Positions 20,885 to 29,564 of a DNA stretch of 64,000 nt are shown piece after piece. Each line of letters starts with the position of its first letter. Within the stretch, counting starts at the first letter, position 1. Under the pieces are notes generated by a model. It was not told the origin of the DNA. It made no database searches and was given only the letters and a program-made list of their open reading frames with translations. The translations under genes and the position numbers were made by a program. Location of the stretch: positions 1-64,000 of the forward strand of contig CAMFGH010000001.1 in the NCBI GenBank assembly GCA_945949875.1, written 5' to 3'. The DNA comes from an uncultured bacterium (lineage in GTDB: Bacteria > Bacillota > Clostridia > Lachnospirales > Lachnospiraceae).

Positions 20885-21892
20885 TTAATAATTCCCCTGG
20901 AAAATCTGTGCAATAGGGGAATCATCCGACAGGATGATGGTATTATCATCTCCACTCATACTTCCTTCCAAGGCATCCAGAGAACGGACAAAGGAATAGA
21001 AGTCGCTCTTTGCCGGATCAGAATAGGCATCTGATAAGATTCTCATATACTCCGCTTCCCCTTCTGCCACAGTTGCTTCTGCCTGGGCCTCTGCGTTGGA
21101 AATCATGATAGAAACTTCCTTATCGGTAGTATTCTCAATCATCTTTGCCTGTGACTGTCCTTCTGCAGTATACTGTGCTGCAATGTTTTCACGTTCAGAG
21201 ATCATACGGGTATATACTGCCTGTTTATTATCATCCGGAAGATCCAACTTCTTTACGTCTACGGTTACAATTTCGATGCCATACTGATTTTCAATATGAT
21301 TGATCTGGGTCATGATCTCCTCTGTCAGAGACTTGATTTCAACTACCACATTTTTCTCTTCCTGAAGATTCAGATCATTATTTACCACATCGCTCTCCTG
21401 TGGCTCTGTGATAGTCATTTTTCCATCACGACTGAGGATAACTGCATCCTGCGTCATATTAGAAATGGTGTTCTTGGTGGCATTATACACAATAGTATCA
21501 ATACGGCTTTCTGCATTTCCGATGGATCCACTCAGAGTCTGTGCAAATTTCAGTGGATCTATTACTTTCCAAAGCACATAACTATCTACAATCATGGTCT
21601 TTTTATCTGATGTAATAACATCAGATGCCGGAAGGTCATAAATCTGCATATCCTTCGGAACAACATCTATTGTTTCCACAAATGGAATTTTTACACTGAT
21701 ACCGGGCTCTGTTATGATACGCTGAACCCTGCCGAACTGTCTGATCAGTTTATATTCATTCTGTCTTGTTACAATACAGGTGTTGGCAAGACCAAAAAGG
21801 AGTATCACCACAAGAATAATAAGCAAGGATTTTCCCACTTTTTTCTTTTCCTTTTTTCCAATCGGAGATCCGTCTGAGTTAAAACGTTCCAT
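20885..21892 (-). CDS. hflC: HflC, SPFH/band 7 protein (protease modulator)
   Basis: Single TM plus SPFH domain (EYKLIRQFGRVQRIITEPGISVKIPFVETID; AEATVAEGEAEYMRILSDAY). Confidence 0.9.
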   Translation of the reverse strand: MERFNSDGSPIGKKEKKKVGKSLLIILVVILLFGLANTCIVTRQNEYKLIRQFGRVQRIITEPGISVKIPFVETIDVVPKDMQIYDLPASDVITSDKKTMIVDSYVLWKVIDPLKFAQTLSGSIGNAESRIDTIVYNATKNTISNMTQDAVILSRDGKMTITEPQESDVVNNDLNLQEEKNVVVEIKSLTEEIMTQINHIENQYGIEIVTVDVKKLDLPDDNKQAVYTRMISERENIAAQYTAEGQSQAKMIENTTDKEVSIMISNAEAQAEATVAEGEAEYMRILSDAYSDPAKSDFYSFVRSLDALEGSMSGDDNTIILSDDSPIAQIFQGNY

Positions 21893-22878
21893 TACTCTTC
21901 ACCCTCCTCTTCTACTTTTGTTTCTTTTGTTTCCTCTGAATTGAAACTATCCAGCGGAAGTAGTGTATTGACAGATCCGTCTGAGCTCTGAATCACTACT
22001 TTCGCTCCCGGAAGTACATTTTCCATGGTCTCATAGAACATTCTCTTCTTGGTCACTTCCGGATATTTTACATATTCCGCGTACATGGAATTGAATCTTG
22101 CCACCTGTCCGTTTGCTTCATTGATTCTTTCCTGTTTTTCTGCTTCTGCAGACTGCAGGATTTTATCCGCTTCTGCTTCTGCACCCGGAATCTGTTCATT
22201 CCGATATTTGTTTGCATTGTTCACTGCAGTTTCCTTCCCCTGCTTTGCTGTTTCTACTTCTTTAAAAGCAGCGCTGACTTCTTCCGTCGGGGGTTCTGCA
22301 TCCTGAATGGTAATATTTACCAGCTGAATACCAATATCATAGCTGTCCAGCTTATCCAGAATCATCTGCTTAATATTGGACTGAATCTCATTTTTTCCTG
22401 TGGTCAGCACACTGTCGACATTATAAGAACCGATGGTGGTTCTGATACAGTTCTGTGCCACATTTTTCAAAATAAGTTCCGGATCCTCAGAAGCATATAG
22501 TGCCTTTACCGGATCTGTCACTCTGTATTCTGCATAAAAATCTACATGAATAAAATTGTAATCCGAAGTAATCATCATGGAATCTGAAGTATCTCCCTCA
22601 GAAGTATATCCAATCTGAAAACCTTTAATGGTTGTATTTACTTTTTCCACCGTCTGCACGAAAGGAATTTTAAAATGCAGACCCGGTGTGGTTACCGCCT
22701 TTGGCGAACCAAAGGTACACACTACTGCCTGTTCCTCTTCCTGAATCGTATAAAAGGATCCTCCCACTACAGTAAGTACAATCACTGCAATGACAATAAA
22801 TTTAAAAAAGTTACCAATTCCTTTTACTGTTTTCCCCAAATCCACTTCCGGATTCTTTGGCTTTTTTTGAAACATCAT
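21892..22878 (-). CDS. hflK: HflK, SPFH/band 7 protein (FtsH modulator)
   Basis: EEEQAVVCTFGSPKAVTTPGLHFKIPFVQTVEKV, IGIQLVNITIQDAEPP; next to hflC. Confidence 0.9.
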   Translation of the reverse strand: MMFQKKPKNPEVDLGKTVKGIGNFFKFIVIAVIVLTVVGGSFYTIQEEEQAVVCTFGSPKAVTTPGLHFKIPFVQTVEKVNTTIKGFQIGYTSEGDTSDSMMITSDYNFIHVDFYAEYRVTDPVKALYASEDPELILKNVAQNCIRTTIGSYNVDSVLTTGKNEIQSNIKQMILDKLDSYDIGIQLVNITIQDAEPPTEEVSAAFKEVETAKQGKETAVNNANKYRNEQIPGAEAEADKILQSAEAEKQERINEANGQVARFNSMYAEYVKYPEVTKKRMFYETMENVLPGAKVVIQSSDGSVNTLLPLDSFNSEETKETKVEEEGEE

Positions 22879-23509
22879 TTTTCTTTTGCACCTCCATCAC
22901 TACTGCCATTTCATACTGCTCCGCATGGCGTTTTTCTACCAACTCTTTTTCATATCCAATCACTCCATGATTATGCCAGGGATCATTAAAATAGTAATGC
23001 TCTTCATCATACCCAACAAGCAGCATACAATGCTCATTTGATATCCATGTGAAAACTTCCCCTGAATCAAGCAGTTTCCATTCCGGTCCCACAATGGTTT
23101 CTTTCAGATCAATACTTGCCCAGAAAATCACGGGTACATTTCTATCAATATAGTCTTCTACTATACTCGTCATGGAAACTCCCGTCAAATCTTTTACCAT
23201 AACGCTTTCCGTTTCAGAATCCACAAAATCTCCGGTTGCTTTCTGAAGCACTTTCACAATAACCGGAGCATAGCATCCAAAAGAATCCGGATCATATGGG
23301 CTTCCGGCAAACTGTTTTCTTGGATCTGCTCCGTAAAGCTCTCCATTCCTTTTTTCAAATGCAACCTTTTCCAGATATTTTTCAACAAGCTCATCCACTG
23401 TGATATCAAATCCCCAGTACTGCAGACACATAACAGCAGACACACTTTCACAGCCTGTGGGCCACTTTTCAGTCTGATCAATGTATGGAACGGAAATTAT
23501 TTTTTTCAC
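22811..23509 (-). CDS. C39-family (papain-like) peptidase; probable GTG start
   Basis: YIDQTEKWPTGCESVSAVMCLQYWG (Cys motif), NEHCMLLVGYDEEHYYFNDPW (His/Asp); AAGGAG 8 nt before the GTG at 23509; 3' end overlaps hflK by 68 nt. Confidence 0.85.
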   Translation of the reverse strand: MKKIISVPYIDQTEKWPTGCESVSAVMCLQYWGFDITVDELVEKYLEKVAFEKRNGELYGADPRKQFAGSPYDPDSFGCYAPVIVKVLQKATGDFVDSETESVMVKDLTGVSMTSIVEDYIDRNVPVIFWASIDLKETIVGPEWKLLDSGEVFTWISNEHCMLLVGYDEEHYYFNDPWHNHGVIGYEKELVEKRHAEQYEMAVVMEVQKKNDVSKKAKESGSGFGENSKRNW

Positions 23510-23548
23510 AAAAATTTTCTCCTTTTTTATTATTTCCCTAAAACTGAT

Positions 23549-23574
23549 AAATGGACATGCAAGCATGTCCATTT
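23549..23574 (-). terminator. Perfect 12-bp hairpin between nhaC and the C39/hflK operon (leader hairpin or terminator)
   Basis: AAATGGACATGC-TT-GCATGTCCATTT on the minus strand. Confidence 0.55.
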
Positions 23575-23640
23575 ACAATAATACTTTATTTTTTCATTTT
23601 TTCAAATAGAAAATATATTTTTCACATTATTTTGAGCATT

Positions 23641-25146
23641 TTATGCTGTTTCCTTCTTATCGTAATATTTCTTAATGAGTAAGAGTACAACTACCAGAAG
23701 AAGGGCACTTAACAATAATGTGATCAGCCAGTTCTTTGTAATCGCTGCAATGATGTAACCTATTGCACAAATCACAGCTACTACCACCGCATACTGCATC
23801 TGTGTTTGAACGTGGTTGATATGGTTACTCTGTGCTCCCGATGAAGACATGATCGTTGTATCAGAAATAGGAGATACATGATCACCACAAACAGCACCTG
23901 CCAATACTGCAGAAACTGCAATCACCATCATCTTCTCATCAGATGATGCAAACATGGAAACTACAATTGGAACAAGAATCGCAAAGGTTCCCCATGATGT
24001 ACCGGTTGAGAATGCCAGGAATAATGCAATACCAAACATAATTGCAGGAACGAAGATACTTGCTGTAGCATTGGCCCCAACTGTACCATTGACGAATTCT
24101 GCAATACCCAGGTTATCACCCATACCCTTTAAAGTCCATGCAAAGGTCAGAATCAGGATTGCCGGAAGCATCAGTTTTGCTCCATCTACCAAAGATTCCA
24201 TGAATGCTTTAAATGTAACAACTTTTCTTGGAAGGTATAAAACTGCCATCACGATAACGGTTACAACTGTACCGAAAATTAAGCTTATGGTAGCATTACA
24301 GTTTGCAAAAGCATCAATGATATTGGTAGAGCCACCAAGGTATCCTGTATATATCATTCCAAATACTGCCGCAGCAATCAGAACCACTACCGGAAGAACC
24401 AAATCGATTACCTTTCCGTTTGGATTCACATCTTTCTCTGCTTCTTCCATTCCTTTGAACTCTTCCGCACCGGAAGTAAACAGATCACCTTTTTCTGCAT
24501 TCTCTTCATGCTTCTTCATGAGACCAAAGTCCAGATTCAGGCCAATGACCAGGAATACCATCAGCAGTGTAAGAAGAGCATACAGGTTAAACGGAATGGT
24601 ACTTAAGAACAGCTGAAATCCTGTTAATGAGCTGTCTTCCGGTACGTATGAGTTTACCGCTGCTGCCCAGCTGGAAATCGGTGCGATGATACATACCGGT
24701 GCAGCTGTTGCATCAATGATGTATGCCAGTTTTGCTCTGGATATTTTAAACTTATCTGTTACAGGTCTCATAACAGAGCCTACTGTTAAACAGTTAAAGT
24801 AATCATCCACGAAAATCAAAATACCAAGACCGGTTGTTGCTGCAAGGGCACTTTTCTTTGATTTAATTCTTTTCGTTGCCCAGTTTCCGTATGCTGCAGA
24901 TCCACCGGATTTCTGCATCAAAACGATAATCATACCAAGCAGTACGTCGAAAATAATAATATTCAGATCCATGCTGCCTGTCATGGTTGTAAATAATGTT
25001 TCAAAGGTTCCCCATGGCTGAAATCCTGCTGTAAACAAAGCGCCTAAAAGCACACCTACAAACAGGGAGCTGTATACCTCTTTGGTAATGAGCGCTAACA
25101 GAATCGCCACAACCGGGGGAACTAAAGACCACCATGTACCATACAT
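23641..25146 (-). CDS. Na+/H+ antiporter NhaC family protein
   Basis: 12-TM-like protein; FVDDYFNCLTVGSVMRPVTDKFKISRAKLAYIIDATAAPVCIIAPISSWAA and SPISDTTIMSSSGAQSNHINHVQTQ; start at MYGTWWSL after AGGAGGAG. Confidence 0.9.
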   Translation of the reverse strand: MYGTWWSLVPPVVAILLALITKEVYSSLFVGVLLGALFTAGFQPWGTFETLFTTMTGSMDLNIIIFDVLLGMIIVLMQKSGGSAAYGNWATKRIKSKKSALAATTGLGILIFVDDYFNCLTVGSVMRPVTDKFKISRAKLAYIIDATAAPVCIIAPISSWAAAVNSYVPEDSSLTGFQLFLSTIPFNLYALLTLLMVFLVIGLNLDFGLMKKHEENAEKGDLFTSGAEEFKGMEEAEKDVNPNGKVIDLVLPVVVLIAAAVFGMIYTGYLGGSTNIIDAFANCNATISLIFGTVVTVIVMAVLYLPRKVVTFKAFMESLVDGAKLMLPAILILTFAWTLKGMGDNLGIAEFVNGTVGANATASIFVPAIMFGIALFLAFSTGTSWGTFAILVPIVVSMFASSDEKMMVIAVSAVLAGAVCGDHVSPISDTTIMSSSGAQSNHINHVQTQMQYAVVVAVICAIGYIIAAITKNWLITLLLSALLLVVVLLLIKKYYDKKETA

Positions 25147-25180
25147 ATAAGACTCCTCCTTTGTTTTACAAATTATGTTT

Positions 25181-25209
25181 ATTTTACACGCTTTAGCGCG
25201 TAGATGCAA
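25181..25209 (-). promoter_or_regulatory. Sigma-A-like promoter of the nhaC-type gene
   Basis: Minus strand TTGCAT-17-TAAAAT with a dyad ACGCGC-TAAA-GCGTGT in the spacer. Confidence 0.55.
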
Positions 25210-25228
25210 TAAAGAGATAAAAGAAAAT

Positions 25229-25253
25229 ACAGTCCCTCCCGTTGAAAGACTGT
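25229..25253. terminator. Bidirectional terminator-like hairpin
   Basis: ACAGTC...GACTGT followed by TTTTTCTC (+) or ATTTTCTTTT (-). Confidence 0.6.
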
Positions 25254-25274
25254 TTTTCTCACAATATAAATAGA

Positions 25275-25360
25275 ATACGCAGGAAAATCCTCAGATGGTG
25301 GAAGCATCTGAGGATCATCTGCCATATAGGGTCACCCCTATATGACATTTCCTGCATATA
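25275..25360 (-). ncRNA. Putative structured RNA (three-way junction) in the amt 3' UTR / nhaC upstream region
   Basis: Minus strand: 12-bp closing stem ATATGCAGGAAA/TTTCCTGCGTAT, 9-bp hairpin CATATAGGG-GTGA-CCCTATATG, 11-bp hairpin ATCCTCAGATG-loop-CATCTGAGGAT. Confidence 0.45.
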
Positions 25361-25385
25361 CTAAACTAGGGAATTAGATGTAGCC

Positions 25386-27176
25386 TTATTCAACATCCTG
25401 CAGAGCATCGTAGTTTTCTTCTCCGGTACGGACTTTCACTACTTTCTCTACACCGTATACAAAGATCTTTCCGTCGCCGATATGGCCTGTATATAAAGCT
25501 TTCTTTGCTGCTTCAATCACAGATTCCACGGAAATCTTACTGATCACAACATCCACCTGAATCTTAGGAAGAAGTGTTGCATCCATCTCAACTCCACGAT
25601 AATATTCGCCGGCACCTTTCTGGATACCACAACCCATTACCTGTGTTACGGTCATACCGGTTACACCCAGGTCGTTCAGTGCCTTCTTCAGTACATCAAA
25701 TCTGGACAGTTTCACGATGATAGTAACTTTATGCATATTTGCGGTAAATACCGGTGCTCCTGTTTCTGTAACAGTACTTGTCTGAGCAACCACCGGAACT
25801 GCTGCATCGATTTTTGCTTCACCGGCTTTTGTATAATCGCTTTCTCCAAGATCTGTATTTTCATTTGCATATGTAATAGCAGAGGACATATCGGAAATAG
25901 CAAATCCCGCATATGCACTTGGAAGACCATGTTCTGTTGCATCCAGACCGACGATCTCTTCTTCCTCTGATACACGAAGGCCAAAGACAGCCTTAATGAT
26001 TAAGAATGTAATGGTAATGGTAACTGCTGTCCAGGCAGCAACACCCAAAAATCCAATAAACTGTAATCCTAATAATTCGAATCCACCACCGTAGAGCAGA
26101 CCAACCAGTTCTGTTCCGGAAGCATTTGCAATGCCATAACCAGGTGCTGTGTTCGTTGCAAAAAGACCAACTGCCAGAGTACCCCAGATACCGTTTAAGC
26201 AGTGCACTGCTACTGCACCAACCGGGTCATCTACGTGAATCACATTATCACAGAACCAAACACCAAATACTACAAGTACACCGGCAACTGCGCCGATTAC
26301 GATAGCACCAAAGCAGTCTGTTACATCACAAGGTGCTGTAATAGCTACCAGACCTGCAAGAGATGCATTCAAACACATGGAAACATCCGGTTTGCCATAT
26401 TTTACCCAGGTAAGGATCATACATACAACGGTTGCTACTGCAGGCGATACGGTTGTTGTCAGGAAAATAGAACCAAGCTGTTCCACAGAAGTAGCTGCTG
26501 CACCGTTAAAACCATACCAGCCAAGCCAAAGGATGAAGCATCCCAGACAGCCGATTGGGAGGTTATGGCCCGGGAATGCATTCACTTTGACGATATCCCC
26601 TTTTTCGTTTTTCACGAATTTACCAATACGAGGTCCCAGAATCGCTGCACCGATCAATGCAGAAATACCTCCGACCATATGGATTGCACAAGAACCTGCA
26701 AAATCATGGAAGCCCATCTGCGCGAGCCAGCCACCGCCCCAGATCCAATGTGCTTCAATTGGATAAATCAGAGCGGAAATCACTCCGGAATATACACAAT
26801 AGGATAAGAACTTTGTACGTTCTGCCATTGCTCCGGATACGATAGTTGCTGTTGTAGCACAAAATACTAAATTAAATACAAAATTTGACCAGTCAAAATT
26901 TGCATAGCTTGTAAATATATCAAATCCCGGTTTTCCGATCAGACCGATCATATCCTCGCCCAGTAATAAGCTGAAACCGATCAGGATAAATACTACAGTA
27001 CCGATACAGAAATCCATCAGATTCTTCATCAGGATATTTCCTGTATTTTTTGCTCTGGTAAAACCAGCTTCTACCATAGCAAATCCGGCCTGCATCCAGA
27101 ATACCAGTGCGGCACCGATCAGGAACCAAACACCAAAGACTTGACCACTTACTAATTCCCTTAATTCTTCTGTCAT
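25386..27176 (-). CDS. Ammonium transporter (Amt) with fused C-terminal P-II (GlnK/GlnB-like) domain
   Basis: Amt core (FWMQAGFAMVEAGFTRAKN, IHMVGG, HNLPIGCLGCFILWLGWYGFN) followed by P-II domain (MHKVTIIVKLSRFDVLKKALNDLGVTGMTVTQVMGCGIQKGAGEYYRGVEM...IGDGKIFVYGVEKVVKVRTGE). Confidence 0.95.
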   Translation of the reverse strand: MTEELRELVSGQVFGVWFLIGAALVFWMQAGFAMVEAGFTRAKNTGNILMKNLMDFCIGTVVFILIGFSLLLGEDMIGLIGKPGFDIFTSYANFDWSNFVFNLVFCATTATIVSGAMAERTKFLSYCVYSGVISALIYPIEAHWIWGGGWLAQMGFHDFAGSCAIHMVGGISALIGAAILGPRIGKFVKNEKGDIVKVNAFPGHNLPIGCLGCFILWLGWYGFNGAAATSVEQLGSIFLTTTVSPAVATVVCMILTWVKYGKPDVSMCLNASLAGLVAITAPCDVTDCFGAIVIGAVAGVLVVFGVWFCDNVIHVDDPVGAVAVHCLNGIWGTLAVGLFATNTAPGYGIANASGTELVGLLYGGGFELLGLQFIGFLGVAAWTAVTITITFLIIKAVFGLRVSEEEEIVGLDATEHGLPSAYAGFAISDMSSAITYANENTDLGESDYTKAGEAKIDAAVPVVAQTSTVTETGAPVFTANMHKVTIIVKLSRFDVLKKALNDLGVTGMTVTQVMGCGIQKGAGEYYRGVEMDATLLPKIQVDVVISKISVESVIEAAKKALYTGHIGDGKIFVYGVEKVVKVRTGEENYDALQDVE

Positions 27177-27329
27177 AACTTTTTCCTCCTTATGTTTTTT
27201 ATCCCCTATTTCAGGTACTCCTCACTGTTACGACTATCTCCTCTTTTCATCATAACTACCTAAAATAGAGGACCAACAGAGATTACTCCACATCTCTATC
27301 AAACATGCGTCATAGGACACAAAACAAAT

Positions 27330-27366
27330 AAAAAAAGCGCCACGAGGTTTCCCTCATAGCGCCTTT
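27330..27366 (-). terminator. Early intrinsic terminator (attenuator) in the amt leader
   Basis: Minus strand AAAGGCGCTATGAGG-GAAA-CCTCGTGGCGCTTTTTTT, starting about 10 nt after the predicted TSS. Confidence 0.75.
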
Positions 27367-27382
27367 GCTTTTGTTATCTGCT

Positions 27383-27411
27383 AATCTAACACCTTTGTTT
27401 TATCCTGTCAA
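27383..27411 (-). promoter_or_regulatory. Sigma-A promoter of the amt-P-II gene
   Basis: Minus strand TTGACA-17-TAGATT. Confidence 0.75.
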
Positions 27412-27481
27412 CACCGTATTTCATTTTTGATAAAAATCCTAAAAATTTTGACCTTTCAAAAAAAATCTTTGTTAAACTTTT

Positions 27482-28312
27482 CTAGTACCGCAGCAGATAT
27501 CTATCATACATGGTCTTCTCAATCTTCTGCTTTTCCACAAATTGAAAACCCAATTTCCTGCACAGATGCTCAGACGCAGTATTTTCTGCTTCCATCAAAA
27601 CCTGAATCTGTTCAAACCCCAGCTGATCTTTTCCATATTGTAATATTTCCCGGCACACTTCTTCTGCCAGTCCTTTTTTCTGCCAGGGAACAGCAATCAT
27701 ATAACCAAGCTCCGGATCTTCGAATCCTTCTCTCATGGATAATCCTGCTCTTCCTATTACTTCTCCGGTCTCCTTCAGGCATACCGTCCACATACCGAAT
27801 CCATAAAATGCATATACCTTGTCCCGATAGTCTCTGATATATTGTCTTTCTTCCTCCGGATCCTCAAATAAATCTTCCATATATTTTGTAATGGATCTTT
27901 CCTTATACATTTTATAGAAAGCTTCCAGGTCATCTACTGTGGTTTCACGGATAAAACATCTTTTTGTTTCACATATGCTCCAGGGCAGCCCATGATATCT
28001 CTGATAAACCTTTTCCAGATAGTCCTCCTCTGCATCCTGCCAGGCTATCACTGCATACCGTACTCCCGGATAATCCCGTCCATCTCTTAAAACGGCAACC
28101 ACTGCAGCCTTTTTTTCTATATAATAAGTACATACCTCCGGCATATCCGAAAGAACCAGGCCATTCCGAAGCAGGAATTCCTCTCCCCCACCCGTTTGTT
28201 CTTTATCCGCTTTTTCTTCTATATATAAATCAATCTGAGGCTGTGTTTTAAAATACTGCTCCGCCTGCAGCTGCTCTTTCTTATCTTCCAGTACAATTTT
28301 TAATGTGATCAT
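27482..28312 (-). CDS. GNAT-family N-acetyltransferase
   Basis: C-terminal acetyltransferase domain (RETTVDDLEAFYKMYKE...GEVIGRAGLSMREGFEDPELGYMIAVPWQKKGLAEEVCREIL...ENTASEHLCRKLGF). Confidence 0.88.
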   Translation of the reverse strand: MITLKIVLEDKKEQLQAEQYFKTQPQIDLYIEEKADKEQTGGGEEFLLRNGLVLSDMPEVCTYYIEKKAAVVAVLRDGRDYPGVRYAVIAWQDAEEDYLEKVYQRYHGLPWSICETKRCFIRETTVDDLEAFYKMYKERSITKYMEDLFEDPEEERQYIRDYRDKVYAFYGFGMWTVCLKETGEVIGRAGLSMREGFEDPELGYMIAVPWQKKGLAEEVCREILQYGKDQLGFEQIQVLMEAENTASEHLCRKLGFQFVEKQKIEKTMYDRYLLRY

Positions 28313-28495
28313 GTGATTCCTCCGGATTATTTCTACCAGCAATAAACAGAATTTTTTATCATTATAATAAAAAGAATATTTCTACCATAAAAATGAAAAG
28401 GGCATTTCTATGGAATATAGACTTATCTATTGAAATAAAATATGGAAATCGTTTAATATATTATAAGATATTATATATAGAAAGGGCAAAATATT

Positions 28496-29029
28496 ATGGC
28501 ACAAAATCCAATTGTTACATTTACCATGGCAGATGGCAGTGTGATCAAAGCTGAGCTTTATCCTGAAATCGCACCGGTTTCTGTTCAAAATTTTATTTCT
28601 TTAATTCAGAAGAATTTCTATGACGGTCTGATCTTCCATCGCGTTATCCGCGGTTTTATGATTCAGGGAGGTGACCCGGAAGGCACGGGAATGGGAGGTC
28701 CCGGCTACAGTATTCGCGGTGAATTCGCACAGAATGGTTATGAAAATGAATTGAAACACACAGAAGGTGTTCTTTCCATGGCGCGCTCCATGCATCCCAA
28801 TTCAGCAGGAAGCCAGTTCTTTATCATGCATAAGACATCGCCTCATCTGGATGGTGCATATGCAGCATTCGGAAAAGTGATCGAAGGTATGGACGTGGTA
28901 AACAAAATTGCTGAAACTCCAACCGATTATATGGACAGGCCCATGCAGGATCAGATCATGAAAACAGTTACGGTAGAAACCTTTGGCGAAACCTATCCGG
29001 AACCGGATAAAATTCACCAGGGCTTCTAG
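28496..29029 (+). CDS. Peptidyl-prolyl cis-trans isomerase, cyclophilin type
   Basis: NFYDGLIFHRVIRGFMIQGGDPEGTGMGGPGYSIRGEF...GSQFFIMHKTSPHLDGAYAAFGKVIEGMDVV. Confidence 0.97.
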   Translation: MAQNPIVTFTMADGSVIKAELYPEIAPVSVQNFISLIQKNFYDGLIFHRVIRGFMIQGGDPEGTGMGGPGYSIRGEFAQNGYENELKHTEGVLSMARSMHPNSAGSQFFIMHKTSPHLDGAYAAFGKVIEGMDVVNKIAETPTDYMDRPMQDQIMKTVTVETFGETYPEPDKIHQGF

Positions 29030-29200
29030 TCATGTTAACAATTTGTTCATATTCATTTAAAAAAAACTTCATTTCGATATCATTTTTTAGACAAAACTAA
29101 TGTATATACTACAGATATAAGATAACAACAGAGCATTCAAAGTTATCTGATGAATATGAATTTATCGTTTATCAAATATAAATAACTTTTTCATAATAAG

Positions 29201-29229
29201 TGCCAAGTAAAGCAATGCTTTACTTGGCA
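29201..29229. repeat. Perfect palindrome/hairpin TGCCAAGTAAAGC-AAT-GCTTTACTTGGCA
   Basis: 13-bp perfect arms with a 3-nt loop; possible terminator of ppiB or of a small RNA. Confidence 0.7.
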
Positions 29230-29325
29230 TCCTCCCTTTTATAGGGATTTTTTCTAAAAAAGCCCCTGTTTTCTCTCAGATTTCTTCTTTTTTTTACAAA
29301 ATTTTTATAATTTCCTATTCTGTTA

Positions 29326-29354
29326 TTGCCAACATCTTTTTCTCATGTTAGAAT
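29326..29354 (+). promoter_or_regulatory. Sigma-A-like promoter of the AGCS gene
   Basis: TTGCCA-17-TAGAAT about 210 nt upstream of the ATG. Confidence 0.6.
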
Positions 29355-29381
29355 TCCGAATAAATATTAAATCTTCACAAA

Positions 29382-29465
29382 GAGGTGAAAAGCAGAGGAG
29401 CTACTTTTCACCTGTATATGGTTGTAAAGCAGCAGATAATCTTTGGATTATCTGTTTTTTTATTT
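29382..29465 (+). promoter_or_regulatory. Putative attenuator leader of the AGCS symporter: 10-bp hairpin followed by a perfect terminator
   Basis: AGGTGAAAAG-CAGAGGAGCTA-CTTTTCACCT, then CAGATAATC-TTTG-GATTATCTG-TTTTTTT, then about 100 nt to the ATG. Confidence 0.6.
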
Positions 29466-29564
29466 TCATATACCTATTCTGTATTCAAAAACTTTTCTGT
29501 TTTGATTTATTTTGATATATGGAAGCCTTGTGAAGAATACATTTTTACAACGGAGGGATATATT

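Noticed and set aside
22811-22878. Frameshift or misassembly at the C39-hflK overlap
   Set aside because: Both frames are coherent to their ends and hflK has its own GGAGGTG site within the overlap, so a true gene overlap is simpler.
25275-25360. Purine, THF, c-di-GMP or fluoride riboswitch in the amt-nhaC gap
   Set aside because: The three-way junction lacks the conserved junction and loop sequences of these classes as I know them.
29382-29465. Glycine riboswitch upstream of the AGCS symporter
   Set aside because: The expected glycine aptamer sequence blocks were not found; only a hairpin plus terminator is supported.
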